Shown here piece by piece: positions 27,295 to 38,214 of a DNA stretch of 64,000 bases. The position numbers and the translations under genes are program-made. The notes under the pieces were generated by a model. It was not told where the DNA came from. It made no database searches and worked only from the letters and a program-made list of their open reading frames with translations. Each line of letters begins with the position of its first letter. Positions within the stretch are counted from its first letter, which is position 1. The DNA comes from Betaproteobacteria bacterium (lineage in GTDB: Bacteria; Pseudomonadota; Gammaproteobacteria; Burkholderiales; Usitatibacteraceae), in the NCBI GenBank assembly GCA_016720855.1, contig JADKJU010000001.1, forward strand, positions 1,357,501 to 1,421,500, in the 5' to 3' direction.

Positions 27295-27488
27295 TCGAAT
27301 CCCTCCCGGTCACCGCGGCGCGCGTCATCACGTTCAAGCAGCAGAAGGCGCTCATCAACGCCAGCGGCTTCTTCTTCGCGCTCGACGATGCGGACGACAC
27401 GCTCGCGCGCCTGGATGAAATCGCGCGCTTCGAGCGAGCCTGCGAAGAGCGCCGCACCCGGGTACGGCCACGCTGCGCATTCGTGTAG
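27291..27488 (+). CDS. Small hypothetical protein coupled to the lipase gene, 65 aa
   Basis: Starts inside the lipase stop (ATGA). The sequence includes a hydrophobic GFFFAL patch followed by acidic and then Arg-rich stretches; no membrane span is certain. The tight coupling is the main support. The family is not recognised. Confidence 0.5.
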   Translation: MIESLPVTAARVITFKQQKALINASGFFFALDDADDTLARLDEIARFERACEERRTRVRPRCAFV

Positions 27489-27548
27489 GGTAAGGCCTTG
27501 AAGCGGAGGCGACCGCCCCCGTCGGCACTCGAATGCGAGGAAACGGAA

Positions 27549-28262
27549 ATGCGCGGGACCCTGCGGCAATTGCGGCAAGCCGGAAATGACTGGCAGCGGC
27601 GCGCCCTTCACGCATTGGCGCCGACGTTCTTGGCCCTGGCATGCGCTGGCATCGCCGGATCCGCCCAGGCGCAAGACGGCAAGCTGGGCGCCTACACGGG
27701 AACGGTCACCATTTCCGGCACGGAGTTGAGCGCCGCCGGGAACCCGGGCAAGGTGGACTTTCGCGCCACCGTGAAGATCACGCTGCCGCTCACGAGCAGG
27801 AGCGACACCTCCGCGATGGCCGAGCTGAGCGACATCGACAAGCCGAGCGCGTCGGCCGAGATCACCCAATGGGATCTCGCGGGCAGGAACGCCTCGGCGG
27901 ACTCCGACGGAAAGATCACGAGCTGGACTTGCGCGCTCGCGGCGCCGACCACGATCCCGATGAATGGGCAGGGCACGCTCAACGTCGACTATCGCAAGAA
28001 GACGCACTCGATGTTCATTGCGCTGGTTTCCCTCAAGCCGATCCCGCTCAGGTGCGTCAATTCGCGCTCGGGGGCTTACAGACAGACCCGGACCGTCAGC
28101 CTGTTCTTCGGCACCAGCGAGCCGGACGTCCTTCCGTGGAAGGAATTGCCCTTCGCGGACCCGGCGCGACTGAGCGCGAAATACAGGCTCGTGCCGGTGA
28201 GCCAGATGAAGGGACGGTACGCGCCGGTCGAGATGGCGTGGGACCTGCAGCTCACGCGTTGA
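27549..28262 (+). CDS. Exported hypothetical protein, 237 aa
   Basis: ATG at 27549 with AGGAAACGG upstream. A rather long charged n-region is followed by a hydrophobic core (LAPTFLALACAGIAGSAQAQ) consistent with Sec export. The mature part is beta-rich (GAYTGTVTISGTEL, KVDFRATVKITLPL) with two cysteines (SWTCALAAP, LRCVNSRSG). I do not recognise the family. It is separated from the RIO kinase gene by about 58 bases. Confidence 0.6.
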   Translation: MRGTLRQLRQAGNDWQRRALHALAPTFLALACAGIAGSAQAQDGKLGAYTGTVTISGTELSAAGNPGKVDFRATVKITLPLTSRSDTSAMAELSDIDKPSASAEITQWDLAGRNASADSDGKITSWTCALAAPTTIPMNGQGTLNVDYRKKTHSMFIALVSLKPIPLRCVNSRSGAYRQTRTVSLFFGTSEPDVLPWKELPFADPARLSAKYRLVPVSQMKGRYAPVEMAWDLQLTR

Positions 28263-28320
28263 GCGCGCTCCCGGGGCTCCCGGAGCCCGGCGGGCGACCT
28301 GCCGGGGTATATTGGCGCCC

Positions 28321-29169
28321 ATGAAAATTCCGAAGCGACTGCAACCGCTCGTTGACGATGGCGTGATCGACTCCGTGGTGCGCCAGCTCATGAGCGGCAA
28401 GGAGGCGATGGTGTTCGTGGTGCGATGCGGCGCGCAGACGCGGGTCGCCAAGGTGTACAAGGAGGCCGACAAGCGCAGCTTCCGCCAGGCCGTCGACTAC
28501 ACCGAGAACCGCAAGACCAAGAACAGCCGCCAGGCGCGCGCCATGGCGAAGGGCACGCGCTTCGGGCGCGAGGCGCAGGAAAAGGCATGGCAGAGCGCGG
28601 AAGTGGATGCCCTTTACCGGCTCGCCGCGGCTGGCGTGCGCGTGCCCAGGCCCTACAACTTCCACGAAGGCGTGCTGCTGATGGAACTCGTCCACAACGA
28701 CGAGGGCAACGCCGCCCCGCGCCTCAACGACGTGGAATTCACGCCGGAGATCGCCGTCGAGCTGCACGATCTCCTCATCCGCGAGGTCGTCCGCATGCTG
28801 AGCGCGGGCGTCGTGCACGGCGACCTGAGCGAATTCAACATCCTGCTGGGCTCCGAAGGCCCCGTGATCATCGACCTGCCCCAGGCGGTGGACGCGGCGG
28901 GCAACAATCACGCGCCGCGCATGCTGGTCCGCGACGTGGACAACCTGCGGCGCTTCTTCGGGCGCGTGGCGCCGGAACTGCTCGACACCGACTACGGCAA
29001 GGAGATCTGGGCGCTTTACAGCTCGGGCAAGCTGCACCCCGACGTCGCCCTGACGGGGCAGTTCGAACAGGACGACGCCGCTGCGGACGTGGAAGGTGTC
29101 ATGCGCGAGATCGACGACGCGCGGCTCGAGGAGGCGGCCCGGATCCTGCGGATGCAGGAGGCCGGCTAG
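28321..29169 (+). CDS. RIO1-family serine kinase
   Basis: Atypical protein kinase of 282 residues. The ATP-binding Lys44 is in RVAKVYKEADKRSF, the RIO1-specific loop is ENRKTKNSRQARAMAKGTRFGRE, the catalytic loop is VVHGDLSEFNIL (Asp168, Asn173), and the metal-binding Asp185 is in VIIDLPQAVD, so it looks active. Archaeal and eukaryotic RIO1 act in ribosome maturation; the bacterial role is poorly known. The ATG at 28321 is the family start. A TATATT box ends only seven bases before it, suggesting a leaderless transcript. Confidence 0.88.
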   Translation: MKIPKRLQPLVDDGVIDSVVRQLMSGKEAMVFVVRCGAQTRVAKVYKEADKRSFRQAVDYTENRKTKNSRQARAMAKGTRFGREAQEKAWQSAEVDALYRLAAAGVRVPRPYNFHEGVLLMELVHNDEGNAAPRLNDVEFTPEIAVELHDLLIREVVRMLSAGVVHGDLSEFNILLGSEGPVIIDLPQAVDAAGNNHAPRMLVRDVDNLRRFFGRVAPELLDTDYGKEIWALYSSGKLHPDVALTGQFEQDDAAADVEGVMREIDDARLEEAARILRMQEAG

Positions 29170-29174
29170 ACGCC

Positions 29175-30047
29175 ATGCCGCTCGGGAGCGCGATACCCGA
29201 GTGGGCATTCACCGCGGTTGCCGTCGTGACCGTCTTCACCGTCATGTTCGACCTCGGGCTCGCCATCGTGCCGGGCGAGTTCCGCTGGGTCTGGCAGCGG
29301 CCTGCGCTCATGCTGAAGGGCCTGTTTTCAGTGCTGGTCGCGGTCCCGGCCCTGGCGCTGGTCGTGACATGGGTCATGGCGCTTCCGCGGCCCGTGGAGG
29401 TCGGCATCGTGCTGATGGCCCTCTCGCCCGGCGCCCCGGTGGCGCTGCGCAAGTCCCTGGGCGCGGGCGGCCATCGATCGTTCGCCCCGGCTCTGCAGAT
29501 CGCGGTGGCTGTGCTCGCCACTGTCTCGATGCCGCTGTCCATCGCGGCGCTGAACGAGTACTACGCGGCAGACGCGACGATCGCGCCGTGGCGCCTGGCA
29601 AAGCAGGTCTTCGTCGCGCAGTTGCTGCCGCTGGGGCTGGGCATGCTGGCCAGGCACCTTTCCCCGGCCAGGGCGGAATGGCTCGCACCCCGCCTCGCGC
29701 GGCTGGGGACCTGGCTGCTGATCCTCCTGACGGTGCTGGCGCTCATCGACGTCTGGGAAGTCGTGGTGAATGCCGGCGGGCGGGTCGCGCTGGCCATCGC
29801 GATCGCCACGATGCTGGCTCTGGCCGCCGGGTACCTGCTGGGTGGCCCCGACCCCGCGACGCGCACGGCCATGGCCATATCCAGCGCCGCGCGCAATCCG
29901 GGCCTGGCGCTGCTCGTCGCGACGCTGAATTCCGCTTCACCCGTCATCACGGCCACGATCCTGAGCTATCTCGTCGTCTCGGTGCTTACGGCGGTTCCCT
30001 TCGTGATGTGGCGGCGGCGGGCGGCGGCCCATTCCTTGCGTCTGTAA
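29175..30047 (+). CDS. BASS-family (bile acid:Na+ symporter-like) transporter
   Basis: 290-residue integral membrane protein with eight to nine hydrophobic helices. VMFDLGLAIVPGEFRWVWQRPALMLKGL and the LMALSPGAPVALRKSLGAGG and SSAARNPGLALLVATLN segments are the paired conserved regions of the bile-acid/sodium symporter superfamily. The substrate is unknown. It starts five bases after the RIO1-type kinase stop, so it is probably co-transcribed with it. Confidence 0.78.
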   Translation: MPLGSAIPEWAFTAVAVVTVFTVMFDLGLAIVPGEFRWVWQRPALMLKGLFSVLVAVPALALVVTWVMALPRPVEVGIVLMALSPGAPVALRKSLGAGGHRSFAPALQIAVAVLATVSMPLSIAALNEYYAADATIAPWRLAKQVFVAQLLPLGLGMLARHLSPARAEWLAPRLARLGTWLLILLTVLALIDVWEVVVNAGGRVALAIAIATMLALAAGYLLGGPDPATRTAMAISSAARNPGLALLVATLNSASPVITATILSYLVVSVLTAVPFVMWRRRAAAHSLRL

Positions 30048-30151
30048 TTTTTCGGCGCCGGAAAAGCGACCTGTCTCACAGCAGCGCGGGTGGCAGGCGC
30101 CGACACTGGGTCCATCGAAAACGATGCAGTGGACCCGGTTGGAGGCAAGTC

Positions 30152-30493
30152 ATGAGAAACCTGATCAGCAGGGAATGGCCCGGCGCAACGCAAGTCATGG
30201 AGGCGGAGATCGAGCGCCACCACGACACCCTGCACGCCGTGGGATTCCGGCCCTCCTTCTACGACCACGCCTCCTGCACCCTGTATCCGTCGCGCCATGC
30301 GGACGGGAGCCCGGCGGACAATCACGTGCTGGACGGACTGCCGGACGAGGTGGTGGTCGTGCGGGCCTGCAACCGGGTGCTCGCCGTCAGGATGACGCTG
30401 GTCGCCGGTTTCGAGCGCGGCGGATATTTCTTCACGAAGGCGGCCGCCCTGCGCGCGGCCGTGGAGTGGAACCAAACCGCTACACTCGGGTAA
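30152..30493 (+). CDS. Hypothetical 113-aa protein
   Basis: Soluble protein with GGAGG upstream of the ATG. It begins MRNLISREWPGATQVMEAEIERHHDTL and ends FTKAAALRAAVEWNQTATLG; the middle GLPDEVVVVRACNRVLAVRMTLVAGF is a likely beta-sheet. It is not recognised. It is convergent with the ABC operon, whose last stop is 16 bases away. Confidence 0.6.
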   Translation: MRNLISREWPGATQVMEAEIERHHDTLHAVGFRPSFYDHASCTLYPSRHADGSPADNHVLDGLPDEVVVVRACNRVLAVRMTLVAGFERGGYFFTKAAALRAAVEWNQTATLG

Positions 30494-30508
30494 CGACCAC
30501 TGCCGGAT

Positions 30509-32473
<1,965 letters not shown>

Positions 32474-32481
<8 letters not shown>

Positions 32482-33337
32482 GCTGCGCTTTCGGATCGAT
32501 GGCGTCGCGCAGCCCGTCGCCCAGCAGGTTGAGGCCGAGGACGGTGATAAGGATCGCGATACCCGGCGCCACCGCGAGCCAGGGAGCGTCGAGGATATTC
32601 TCGAAGCCCTCGCGGATCATCCCGCCCCAGGTGGGGGTGGGCGGCTTCACGCCCAGGCCGATGAAGCTGAGCGAGGCTTCCGTGCGGATGGCGGTGGCGA
32701 GCCACATCGAGGCGACCACCACGATCTCGGAAAGCAGGTTGGGGATGATGTGCACCACCACCAGACGCAGATCGGAGAACCCCAGCGCCCGCCCGGCCTC
32801 GACGAAGTCGCGGCCCTTGAGCGAGATGGTGGGCGCGCGCGCGACCCGCGCGAAGGGCGCGAGCTCCGTGAGGGCGATCGCGATCACGAGGTTCTCGATG
32901 CTGGGCCCGAGCATGGCCACCACCATGAGGCCCAAAAGAAGCGTCGGGAACGACAGCAGTACGTCGAGGAGGCTCGTGACCGCCGCGTCGACCCAGCCGC
33001 CCAGGTAGCCCGCCGTGATGCCGATGGCGGAACCCACGACCATCGCGAGCGTGATCGCCAGCACGCTGATGGTGAGCGAGATGCGCGCGGCGTGCAGCAG
33101 GCGCGCAAGCACGTCGCGCCCGTAGGAGTCCGTGCCCAGGAGGTACTGCGCCGACGGCGCCATGAGGCGGTCGGCGATGTTCTGCTCCAGCGGATCGACC
33201 GGCCAGATGCTGGAAGCGAAGACCGCGGCCAGGACGACCGCGGCGATGAGCGCCAGCCCCAGCCACGAGGTCGGGTTGGCGCGGAAGCGGTGCGTCCAGC
33301 CGCGCGCAGGTTCGAGGACAACGGCCGGCGTGCTCAC
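32474..33337 (-). CDS. ABC transporter permease (OppC/DppC-like)
   Basis: 287 residues, about six membrane helices. Characteristic segments are LLGTDSYGRDVLARLLHAARISL (the OppC 'GTD..GRD' motif), the EAA loop VRAPTISLKGRDFVEAGRALG-type sequence, and LSFIGLGVKPPTPTWGGMI near the end. The start is GTG at 33337, overlapping the OppB-like stop (GTGA). Confidence 0.92.
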
Positions 33338-34275
33338 CGGTACCTCACGCGCGGGTCGATGATCCCGTAGGCGATGTCCGTGGCCGCATTCGCGAGCACG
33401 ATGAAGCCCGCGAAGAAGACCATCAGCCCCTGCAGCAGCGTGTAGTCGCGCTGGTTGAGGGCGCCGAGGATGAGCTTGCCCAGCCCCGGCCGGTTGAAGA
33501 CGATTTCGGTGAGCACGGAGTTGCCGATCATGGTGCCCAGGTAGAGGCCCACCACGGTGGCCACGGGGATCAGGGCATTGCGCACCGCGTGCCGCCAGAC
33601 CACGTTGTTCGCGCCAATGCCCTTGGCGCGCGCGGTGCGCACGTAGTCCTCGCCGAGTACGTTTAGCATCGAGGAGCGCGTCACGCGCGTCACGTAGGCC
33701 GTCATGATGAGCCCCAGGTTCAGGGCCGGCAGCGCCAGGTGGCGCAGGCGGTCGATCGGGTCGTCCACCTTGGGCGCGGAGATCACCGGGAACCAGCGTA
33801 ACTGAATCGCAAAGACGAGCAGCAGCAGGATGGCGGAAACGAACGCCGGGAAGGAAAGGCCGGCGAGCGAGAACAGGCGCGTGAGCATGTCGGGCAGCCG
33901 GTTGCGGTTCACGGCCGCATAGACGCCCAGCGGCACGCCGCACAGCACACCCAGGAGGATCGCCGCGGCCGTGAGTTCGATCGTGTAGGGGATCACAGCC
34001 AGCACCTCGGACCACACCGATTTGCCCGTGACGAGCGAGCGGCCGAGGTCCCCGCGCAGGATGCCGCCCAGGAACTCGAAGTACTGAACGGGGAGGGACC
34101 GGTCGAGGCCCAGCTTGGCGCGTAGCGCCGCCAGCGCCTCGAGGGACGCCTGGTCGCCCAGGATCACGAGCGCCGGATCGCCCGGCACCACGCGCGCGAG
34201 CAGGAACACCGCCGTCATCGCGAGGAGCAGCGTCGGCACCGCGAGCGCAAGCCGACGAAGCAGGTACTCGCCCAT
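33334..34275 (-). CDS. ABC transporter permease (OppB/DppB-like)
   Basis: 313 residues starting MGEYLLRRLALAVPTLL, standard for DppB. VVPGDPALVILG, LGRSLVTGKSVW and the EAA loop LGEDYVRTARAKGIG are all present, ending FNRPGLGKLIL...DIAYGIIDPRVRYR. It starts seven bases after the second DAO gene of the operon, so transport and oxidation genes are transcribed together. Confidence 0.93.
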   Translation of the reverse strand: MGEYLLRRLALAVPTLLLAMTAVFLLARVVPGDPALVILGDQASLEALAALRAKLGLDRSLPVQYFEFLGGILRGDLGRSLVTGKSVWSEVLAVIPYTIELTAAAILLGVLCGVPLGVYAAVNRNRLPDMLTRLFSLAGLSFPAFVSAILLLLVFAIQLRWFPVISAPKVDDPIDRLRHLALPALNLGLIMTAYVTRVTRSSMLNVLGEDYVRTARAKGIGANNVVWRHAVRNALIPVATVVGLYLGTMIGNSVLTEIVFNRPGLGKLILGALNQRDYTLLQGLMVFFAGFIVLANAATDIAYGIIDPRVRYR

Positions 34276-34282
34276 GGTCGCC

Positions 34283-35407
34283 TCAGGCAGCCTCGGCGAC
34301 CGCGAACCGCCGCGCCGCGAAGGAAGCGATCGGCAGGTCGGTCGTGCCGCGCGTAGCCAGGTCGGCCACCGCGACACCGCAGATGGGCCCGAGCTGGAAG
34401 CCGTGACCCGAGAAGCCGAACACATGGATGAATCCGGGCGCCCCGGGCGAGAAGTCGATCACCGGCAGGCGATCGGGCATTTCCGCCTCGATGCCGCACC
34501 AGGAGCGCACGATGCGCGCCCGGCGCATGCGCGGGAAGAGCGCGGCGGCCGCCCCGGCGGACTTGGCCAGGTTCGTGACGTCGACCCAGCCCTGCTCCTG
34601 GTCGAGGTCGGCACGACCCTGCTGCCCGCCGCCGATGATCACGGTTCCCGATGGCGATTGCTTGAACGAAAGCGCGCGTCCCACCGCGCCGATCACGGGA
34701 AGAACGAAGGGCGGCATGCGCTCGGTGACGATCATCATCGAGGCGCGCGTGCGCATCGGAAACACGTCCCCGACGAGCGCCGCGAGCCGCCCCGCCCATG
34801 CGCCCGCGGCGTTCACGACCACCGGCGCGCGATAGCGCCCGCGCGTGCCGATGACCAGCCACGACCCGGCCTGCCTCTCGATGCCCACGACCGCCTCGCC
34901 TTCCTCGATCGCGGCCCCCGCCTCCCGGGCCCGCGTGCCGAATGCAAGGGTCGTGCGGAACGGATCGGCCGCGCCGTCGTCGCGAACGACCATCGCGCCG
35001 ACGCAGTGGGGCGCGAGGGCGGGCACCAGCCGGCGCACCTCGGCCGCATCGATGACTTCCTCGTGATCGAAGCCCAGGCCGCGCACGGTCCGTGCCCGCT
35101 TCTCGAGCGTCTCCAGTTCCTGCGCCGACTCGGCCACCTTCACGTGGCCGCAGGCGGTGAAGCCGCAATCGTCGCCGACCAGCTCGCGGATGCGATGCCA
35201 GTAGGGCATGCCCTGCACGGAGAGCGGCACCTCGGCGAGGTCGCGCCCGAGCCGGCGCACGCCGCCGGCGTTGATGCCGGAGGCATGGCGGCCCACATGA
35301 CGGCGTTCGAGCACGATGACGCGGCGCCCGCGAAGCGCCAGCTGCAGGGCCGCGGAGCAGCCATGCAGCCCGCCGCCCACCACGATCGCGTCCGCTTCGC
35401 GAATCAA
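34283..35407 (-). CDS. DAO-type FAD-dependent oxidoreductase (HcnC/sarcosine oxidase beta-like)
   Basis: 374-residue flavoprotein. The Rossmann dinucleotide motif ADAIVVGGGLHGCSAALQLALRG begins at residue 5, ERRHVGRHASGINAGGVR is the typical flavin-contact segment, and the late HVFGFSGHGFQLGPICG is the FAD-closing motif. It starts with TTG at 35407, overlapping the preceding stop (TTGA), an uncommon start that fits the overlap pattern of the operon. Together with the two genes upstream it forms an A-B-C set like HcnABC, octopine/nopaline oxidase or D-hydroxyproline dehydrogenase subunits. The substrate is not determinable. Confidence 0.88.
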   Translation of the reverse strand: MIREADAIVVGGGLHGCSAALQLALRGRRVIVLERRHVGRHASGINAGGVRRLGRDLAEVPLSVQGMPYWHRIRELVGDDCGFTACGHVKVAESAQELETLEKRARTVRGLGFDHEEVIDAAEVRRLVPALAPHCVGAMVVRDDGAADPFRTTLAFGTRAREAGAAIEEGEAVVGIERQAGSWLVIGTRGRYRAPVVVNAAGAWAGRLAALVGDVFPMRTRASMMIVTERMPPFVLPVIGAVGRALSFKQSPSGTVIIGGGQQGRADLDQEQGWVDVTNLAKSAGAAAALFPRMRRARIVRSWCGIEAEMPDRLPVIDFSPGAPGFIHVFGFSGHGFQLGPICGVAVADLATRGTTDLPIASFAARRFAVAEAA

Positions 35408-36801
35408 GCGGCGCGCTCCTCGTCGGCGAGCGCGGCGAGTTCGCCCAGGCGCAGTGGCTTGAGCGGCGGGCGGATGCGGAAGGTGCCTACCTCCTGCGGC
35501 AGCACGCCAAGGGCGGCCGCGATGACCCCGGTGACCGTCGGGCCGCACATCCGCCCCTGGCACGGCCCCATCCCGCAGCGCGTGAACGATTTCACCTGGT
35601 TGGGTCCGAGGCAGCCCAGCGACACCGCCTCGCGGATGCGGCCGGCCGTCACGCCTTCGCACCGGCACGCAACGACGTCATCCGAGGGCGCAAGGAGCTC
35701 GGGCGCTGGCGAGTAGAGCGCGTCGAGGAAGCCGCGGATCGCATCGTGTCCTTCCAGCTCGCGGCGCACCGGCTCCGCACGCCGGTCGCGATCTTCGGGC
35801 GTAATGCGGCCCAACGCCGCCGCCGCACCCAGCGCTGCCAGGCGGCCACGGCATTCCGCCACGCGCGCGCCGCCGATCCCGCCGCAATCGCCCGCGACGA
35901 TGATCGCCTCCACGTCTGTTGCGCCGAATGCGTCCGCGCGGGGCCGGAAGCACTGTTGCACCGGGTCCCAGTCGTGCGCGCAGCCGAGGGCAAGCGTCAC
36001 CTGCGTGTTGGGAATCACGCCCTCGTGCAGCAGCAGCCCGCTGGCCGGCGCCTCGTTCCACTGCGACCCCACGCGCCAGCGCACACGCTCCAGGCGCGAA
36101 TCGCCCGCAGCCTCCACGGCCTCGACGCCGGTCACGCGCCGGATGTCCGCCATGCGCAGCTGCGCGAGGTAACCCAGGCCCTTGGCAAGGTATCGCCAGC
36201 CGCGCAGGACGCCGCCGAGATGCGCCAGCGCCGTGCCCGGGATCGACGCACGGGCCGTGTCGAGAATGCCGGCGACGCGGCCGCCCGCCGCGACGATCTC
36301 GGCGGCGAAATGCAGGGTGAGGGGGCCACTGCCCGCGATCCACACGCCCGCGTCCGGCAGCAGCCCGATCGACTTGTGCAGGATCTGGGCCGCGCCCACC
36401 GTCATCACTCCCGGCAGCGTCCAGCCGGGAATGGGCACGGGGCGCTCGATCGCGCCCACGGCCACGAGGACGCGGTGTCCTTCGATGAGGCGGCTCGCCG
36501 TTCCGTCGGTGGCGAACACGCGCCCGTCGCGCTCGACCTGCCAGGCCTGGTGCGAGGCGAGGTACGTGGCGCCGCAATCGCGGAACGCGCGCGCGAGCGC
36601 CAGGCCGTGGCGGTACTCCTCGCCCAGCGCGGCGGCGCGGCCTTCCGCTTCCGCGCGCTCGACGGCCCGGTAGATCTGGCCACCCGGCTCGGGTTGCTCG
36701 TCGATGAGCGTCACGGTGAGACCGAGTTGGCGCGCCTGCACAGCGGCCGCCAGGCCTGCCGGGCCGCCGCCGATGACCACGAAATCGAATGGGGTGCTCA
36801 C
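35404..36801 (-). CDS. FAD/NAD(P)-binding oxidoreductase with C-terminal BFD-like [2Fe-2S] domain (HcnB/OoxA-like)
   Basis: 465 residues. The N-terminal FAD site is DFVVIGGGPAGLAAAVQA (residues 6-23), followed by the second nucleotide motif WIAGSGPLTLHFAAEI (154-169) and AIIVAGDCGGIGG. The C-terminal bacterioferritin-associated-ferredoxin-like domain has Cys379, Cys381, Cys409 and Cys414 (CRCEGVT ... CGMGPCQG). This architecture is that of the alpha subunit of opine oxidases and HcnB, which passes electrons from the DAO-type subunit. The start is GTG at 36801, overlapping the 2Fe-2S gene stop. Confidence 0.92.
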   Translation of the reverse strand: MSTPFDFVVIGGGPAGLAAAVQARQLGLTVTLIDEQPEPGGQIYRAVERAEAEGRAAALGEEYRHGLALARAFRDCGATYLASHQAWQVERDGRVFATDGTASRLIEGHRVLVAVGAIERPVPIPGWTLPGVMTVGAAQILHKSIGLLPDAGVWIAGSGPLTLHFAAEIVAAGGRVAGILDTARASIPGTALAHLGGVLRGWRYLAKGLGYLAQLRMADIRRVTGVEAVEAAGDSRLERVRWRVGSQWNEAPASGLLLHEGVIPNTQVTLALGCAHDWDPVQQCFRPRADAFGATDVEAIIVAGDCGGIGGARVAECRGRLAALGAAAALGRITPEDRDRRAEPVRRELEGHDAIRGFLDALYSPAPELLAPSDDVVACRCEGVTAGRIREAVSLGCLGPNQVKSFTRCGMGPCQGRMCGPTVTGVIAAALGVLPQEVGTFRIRPPLKPLRLGELAALADEERAA

Positions 36802-37085
36802 AGCTCGCGCGCTCCTTCCTGCCGGCGGATGCGCATGCCCGGGCGCACGACGACCATGCATCCCTGCTGCGACGGCTCGTCGTCGATGACAAGCAGGCAT
36901 TCGAAGCAGACGCCCATCATGCAATAGGGCGCGCGCGGCTCTCCGGTGGCCGGCGAGGTGCGCGTGCTGGCGAGGCCCGCGATCAGGGCCGCAGCGGCGG
37001 CACTCGCGCCGCACGGCACGCTGACGGCGCGGCCCTCGACTTCAACGACCACCGCGTCGGCGGTGTCAGGCGGCTTTCGGAACAT
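36798..37085 (-). CDS. [2Fe-2S] ferredoxin-like subunit (HcnA-like)
   Basis: 95-residue subunit with the spaced cysteines PYCMMGVCFECLLVI and a fourth in QQGCMVVVRPG, the pattern of the small gamma/HcnA subunit that binds a plant-type 2Fe-2S cluster. The ATG at 37085 lies 20 bases inside the upstream DAO gene, consistent with the crowded operon; a later start would lose the family N-terminus (VVVEVEGRAVSVPCG). Confidence 0.88.
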   Translation of the reverse strand: MFRKPPDTADAVVVEVEGRAVSVPCGASAAAAALIAGLASTRTSPATGEPRAPYCMMGVCFECLLVIDDEPSQQGCMVVVRPGMRIRRQEGAREL

Positions 37086-38214
37086 CGAATCGTCTCGGAT
37101 GGAAAGCGTTGAGGAAGTCGCCGAGCTGTCCGTCGGCGATTGCGTTGGCGAAATCCGTGGCATGCGCAGCCGCCAGCGTGACGCCCGAATGGCAGATGGC
37201 GACGAAGGCGCCCGGGCAGCGCTCCGACTCGGCGTAGACGGGATGGTTGTCCGGCGTGAGGATGCGGATGCCGCCCCACGTGCGGTTCAGACGGGCGCTG
37301 GCCAGCTCTGGCAGGATGCGGATGGCACGGGCGGCCATGCGCCCGCCCACGGCAACGGTGGTGCGGTCGTCGAGCCCGGTCTTCTCCTTCGACGACCCGA
37401 TGAGCAGGGTTCCGTCGTCCGTCTGCCGGATGCCGCTTCCCGGCAGCCGCAGGAATGGCCGGAACCTCTCGGTGACGAGGATCTGGCCCCGCTCGGCGCG
37501 GATGGGCGCCGGCAGGCCGATCTGCCCGGCCAGCGCCGGAATTCCGTGCCCGGCTGCCAGCACGACCTTGCCGGCCTCGACGATCCCCTGCGGGGTATGG
37601 ACCAGGAAGCGGCTTCCGCGATGGACGATGGACCGGGCCGGCGCGTCCGCCCGGTAATGGACGCCGGCCAGCTTGAGCGCCGCGTGCAGCGCCCGCAGGA
37701 GCTGGAGCGGATTGCAGTGGCCGTCGTGCGGGCAGAACGAGGCGCCGCTGACGGACTCGCCCAGGCGCACGCCGGGCAGCACGCGCTCGAGTGCAAGCCG
37801 CTCGAGCATCTCGGTGCCATAGATGTCGGCCTGCGCGCGCAGCTGGGCCACCTTGAGTCGGCGCGCCTCGAAATCCGCCTCGCCCAGGCAGTACACGAGG
37901 CCCCCGTCTTTGCGATATTCCGTCCTCACGCCCGACATGGCCTCGAGGCGCTGCGCGAACGCCGGCCATTGGTCCGCCGAGCGGCGGGTCCAGCGCATGT
38001 AGGCGGGCAAGCCGTCGCCCTTGGACTGGACCCAGATCAGGCCGAAATTCGTGCGTGCCGCGCGCAGCGCCCGGTCGCCCTCGTCGAGCACGGCGACTCG
38101 CAGGCCGCGCTCCGCAAGCCCGAAGGCGATGGACGATCCCACGATACCGCCGCCGACCACGACCGCGTCGTAGCCGCCCGCGGCGGGCGACGCCCGATCG
38201 CCCCCCGATTTCAT
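37066..38214 (-). CDS. DAO-type FAD-dependent oxidoreductase (DadA-like), first in operon
   Basis: 382-residue flavoprotein with the motif YDAVVVGGGIVGSSIAFGLAERG. The middle substrate-domain strands (CPHDGHCNPLQLLRALHAALK) and the closing HSGVTLAAAHATDFANAI segment are those of D-amino-acid dehydrogenase/sarcosine oxidase relatives. It is distinct in wording from the second DAO protein at 34283, so the operon contains two different flavin amine oxidases. The ATG at 38214 overlaps the receptor stop (ATGA). Confidence 0.9.
   Translation of the reverse strand: MKSGGDRASPAAGGYDAVVVGGGIVGSSIAFGLAERGLRVAVLDEGDRALRAARTNFGLIWVQSKGDGLPAYMRWTRRSADQWPAFAQRLEAMSGVRTEYRKDGGLVYCLGEADFEARRLKVAQLRAQADIYGTEMLERLALERVLPGVRLGESVSGASFCPHDGHCNPLQLLRALHAALKLAGVHYRADAPARSIVHRGSRFLVHTPQGIVEAGKVVLAAGHGIPALAGQIGLPAPIRAERGQILVTERFRPFLRLPGSGIRQTDDGTLLIGSSKEKTGLDDRTTVAVGGRMAARAIRILPELASARLNRTWGGIRILTPDNHPVYAESERCPGAFVAICHSGVTLAAAHATDFANAIADGQLGDFLNAFHPRRFDVPKAA

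Noticed and set aside
34283..37085. Hydrogen cyanide synthase hcnABC
   Set aside because: Subunit types match, but a dedicated peptide-type importer and a second DAO enzyme make an opine or amino-acid catabolic role more likely.
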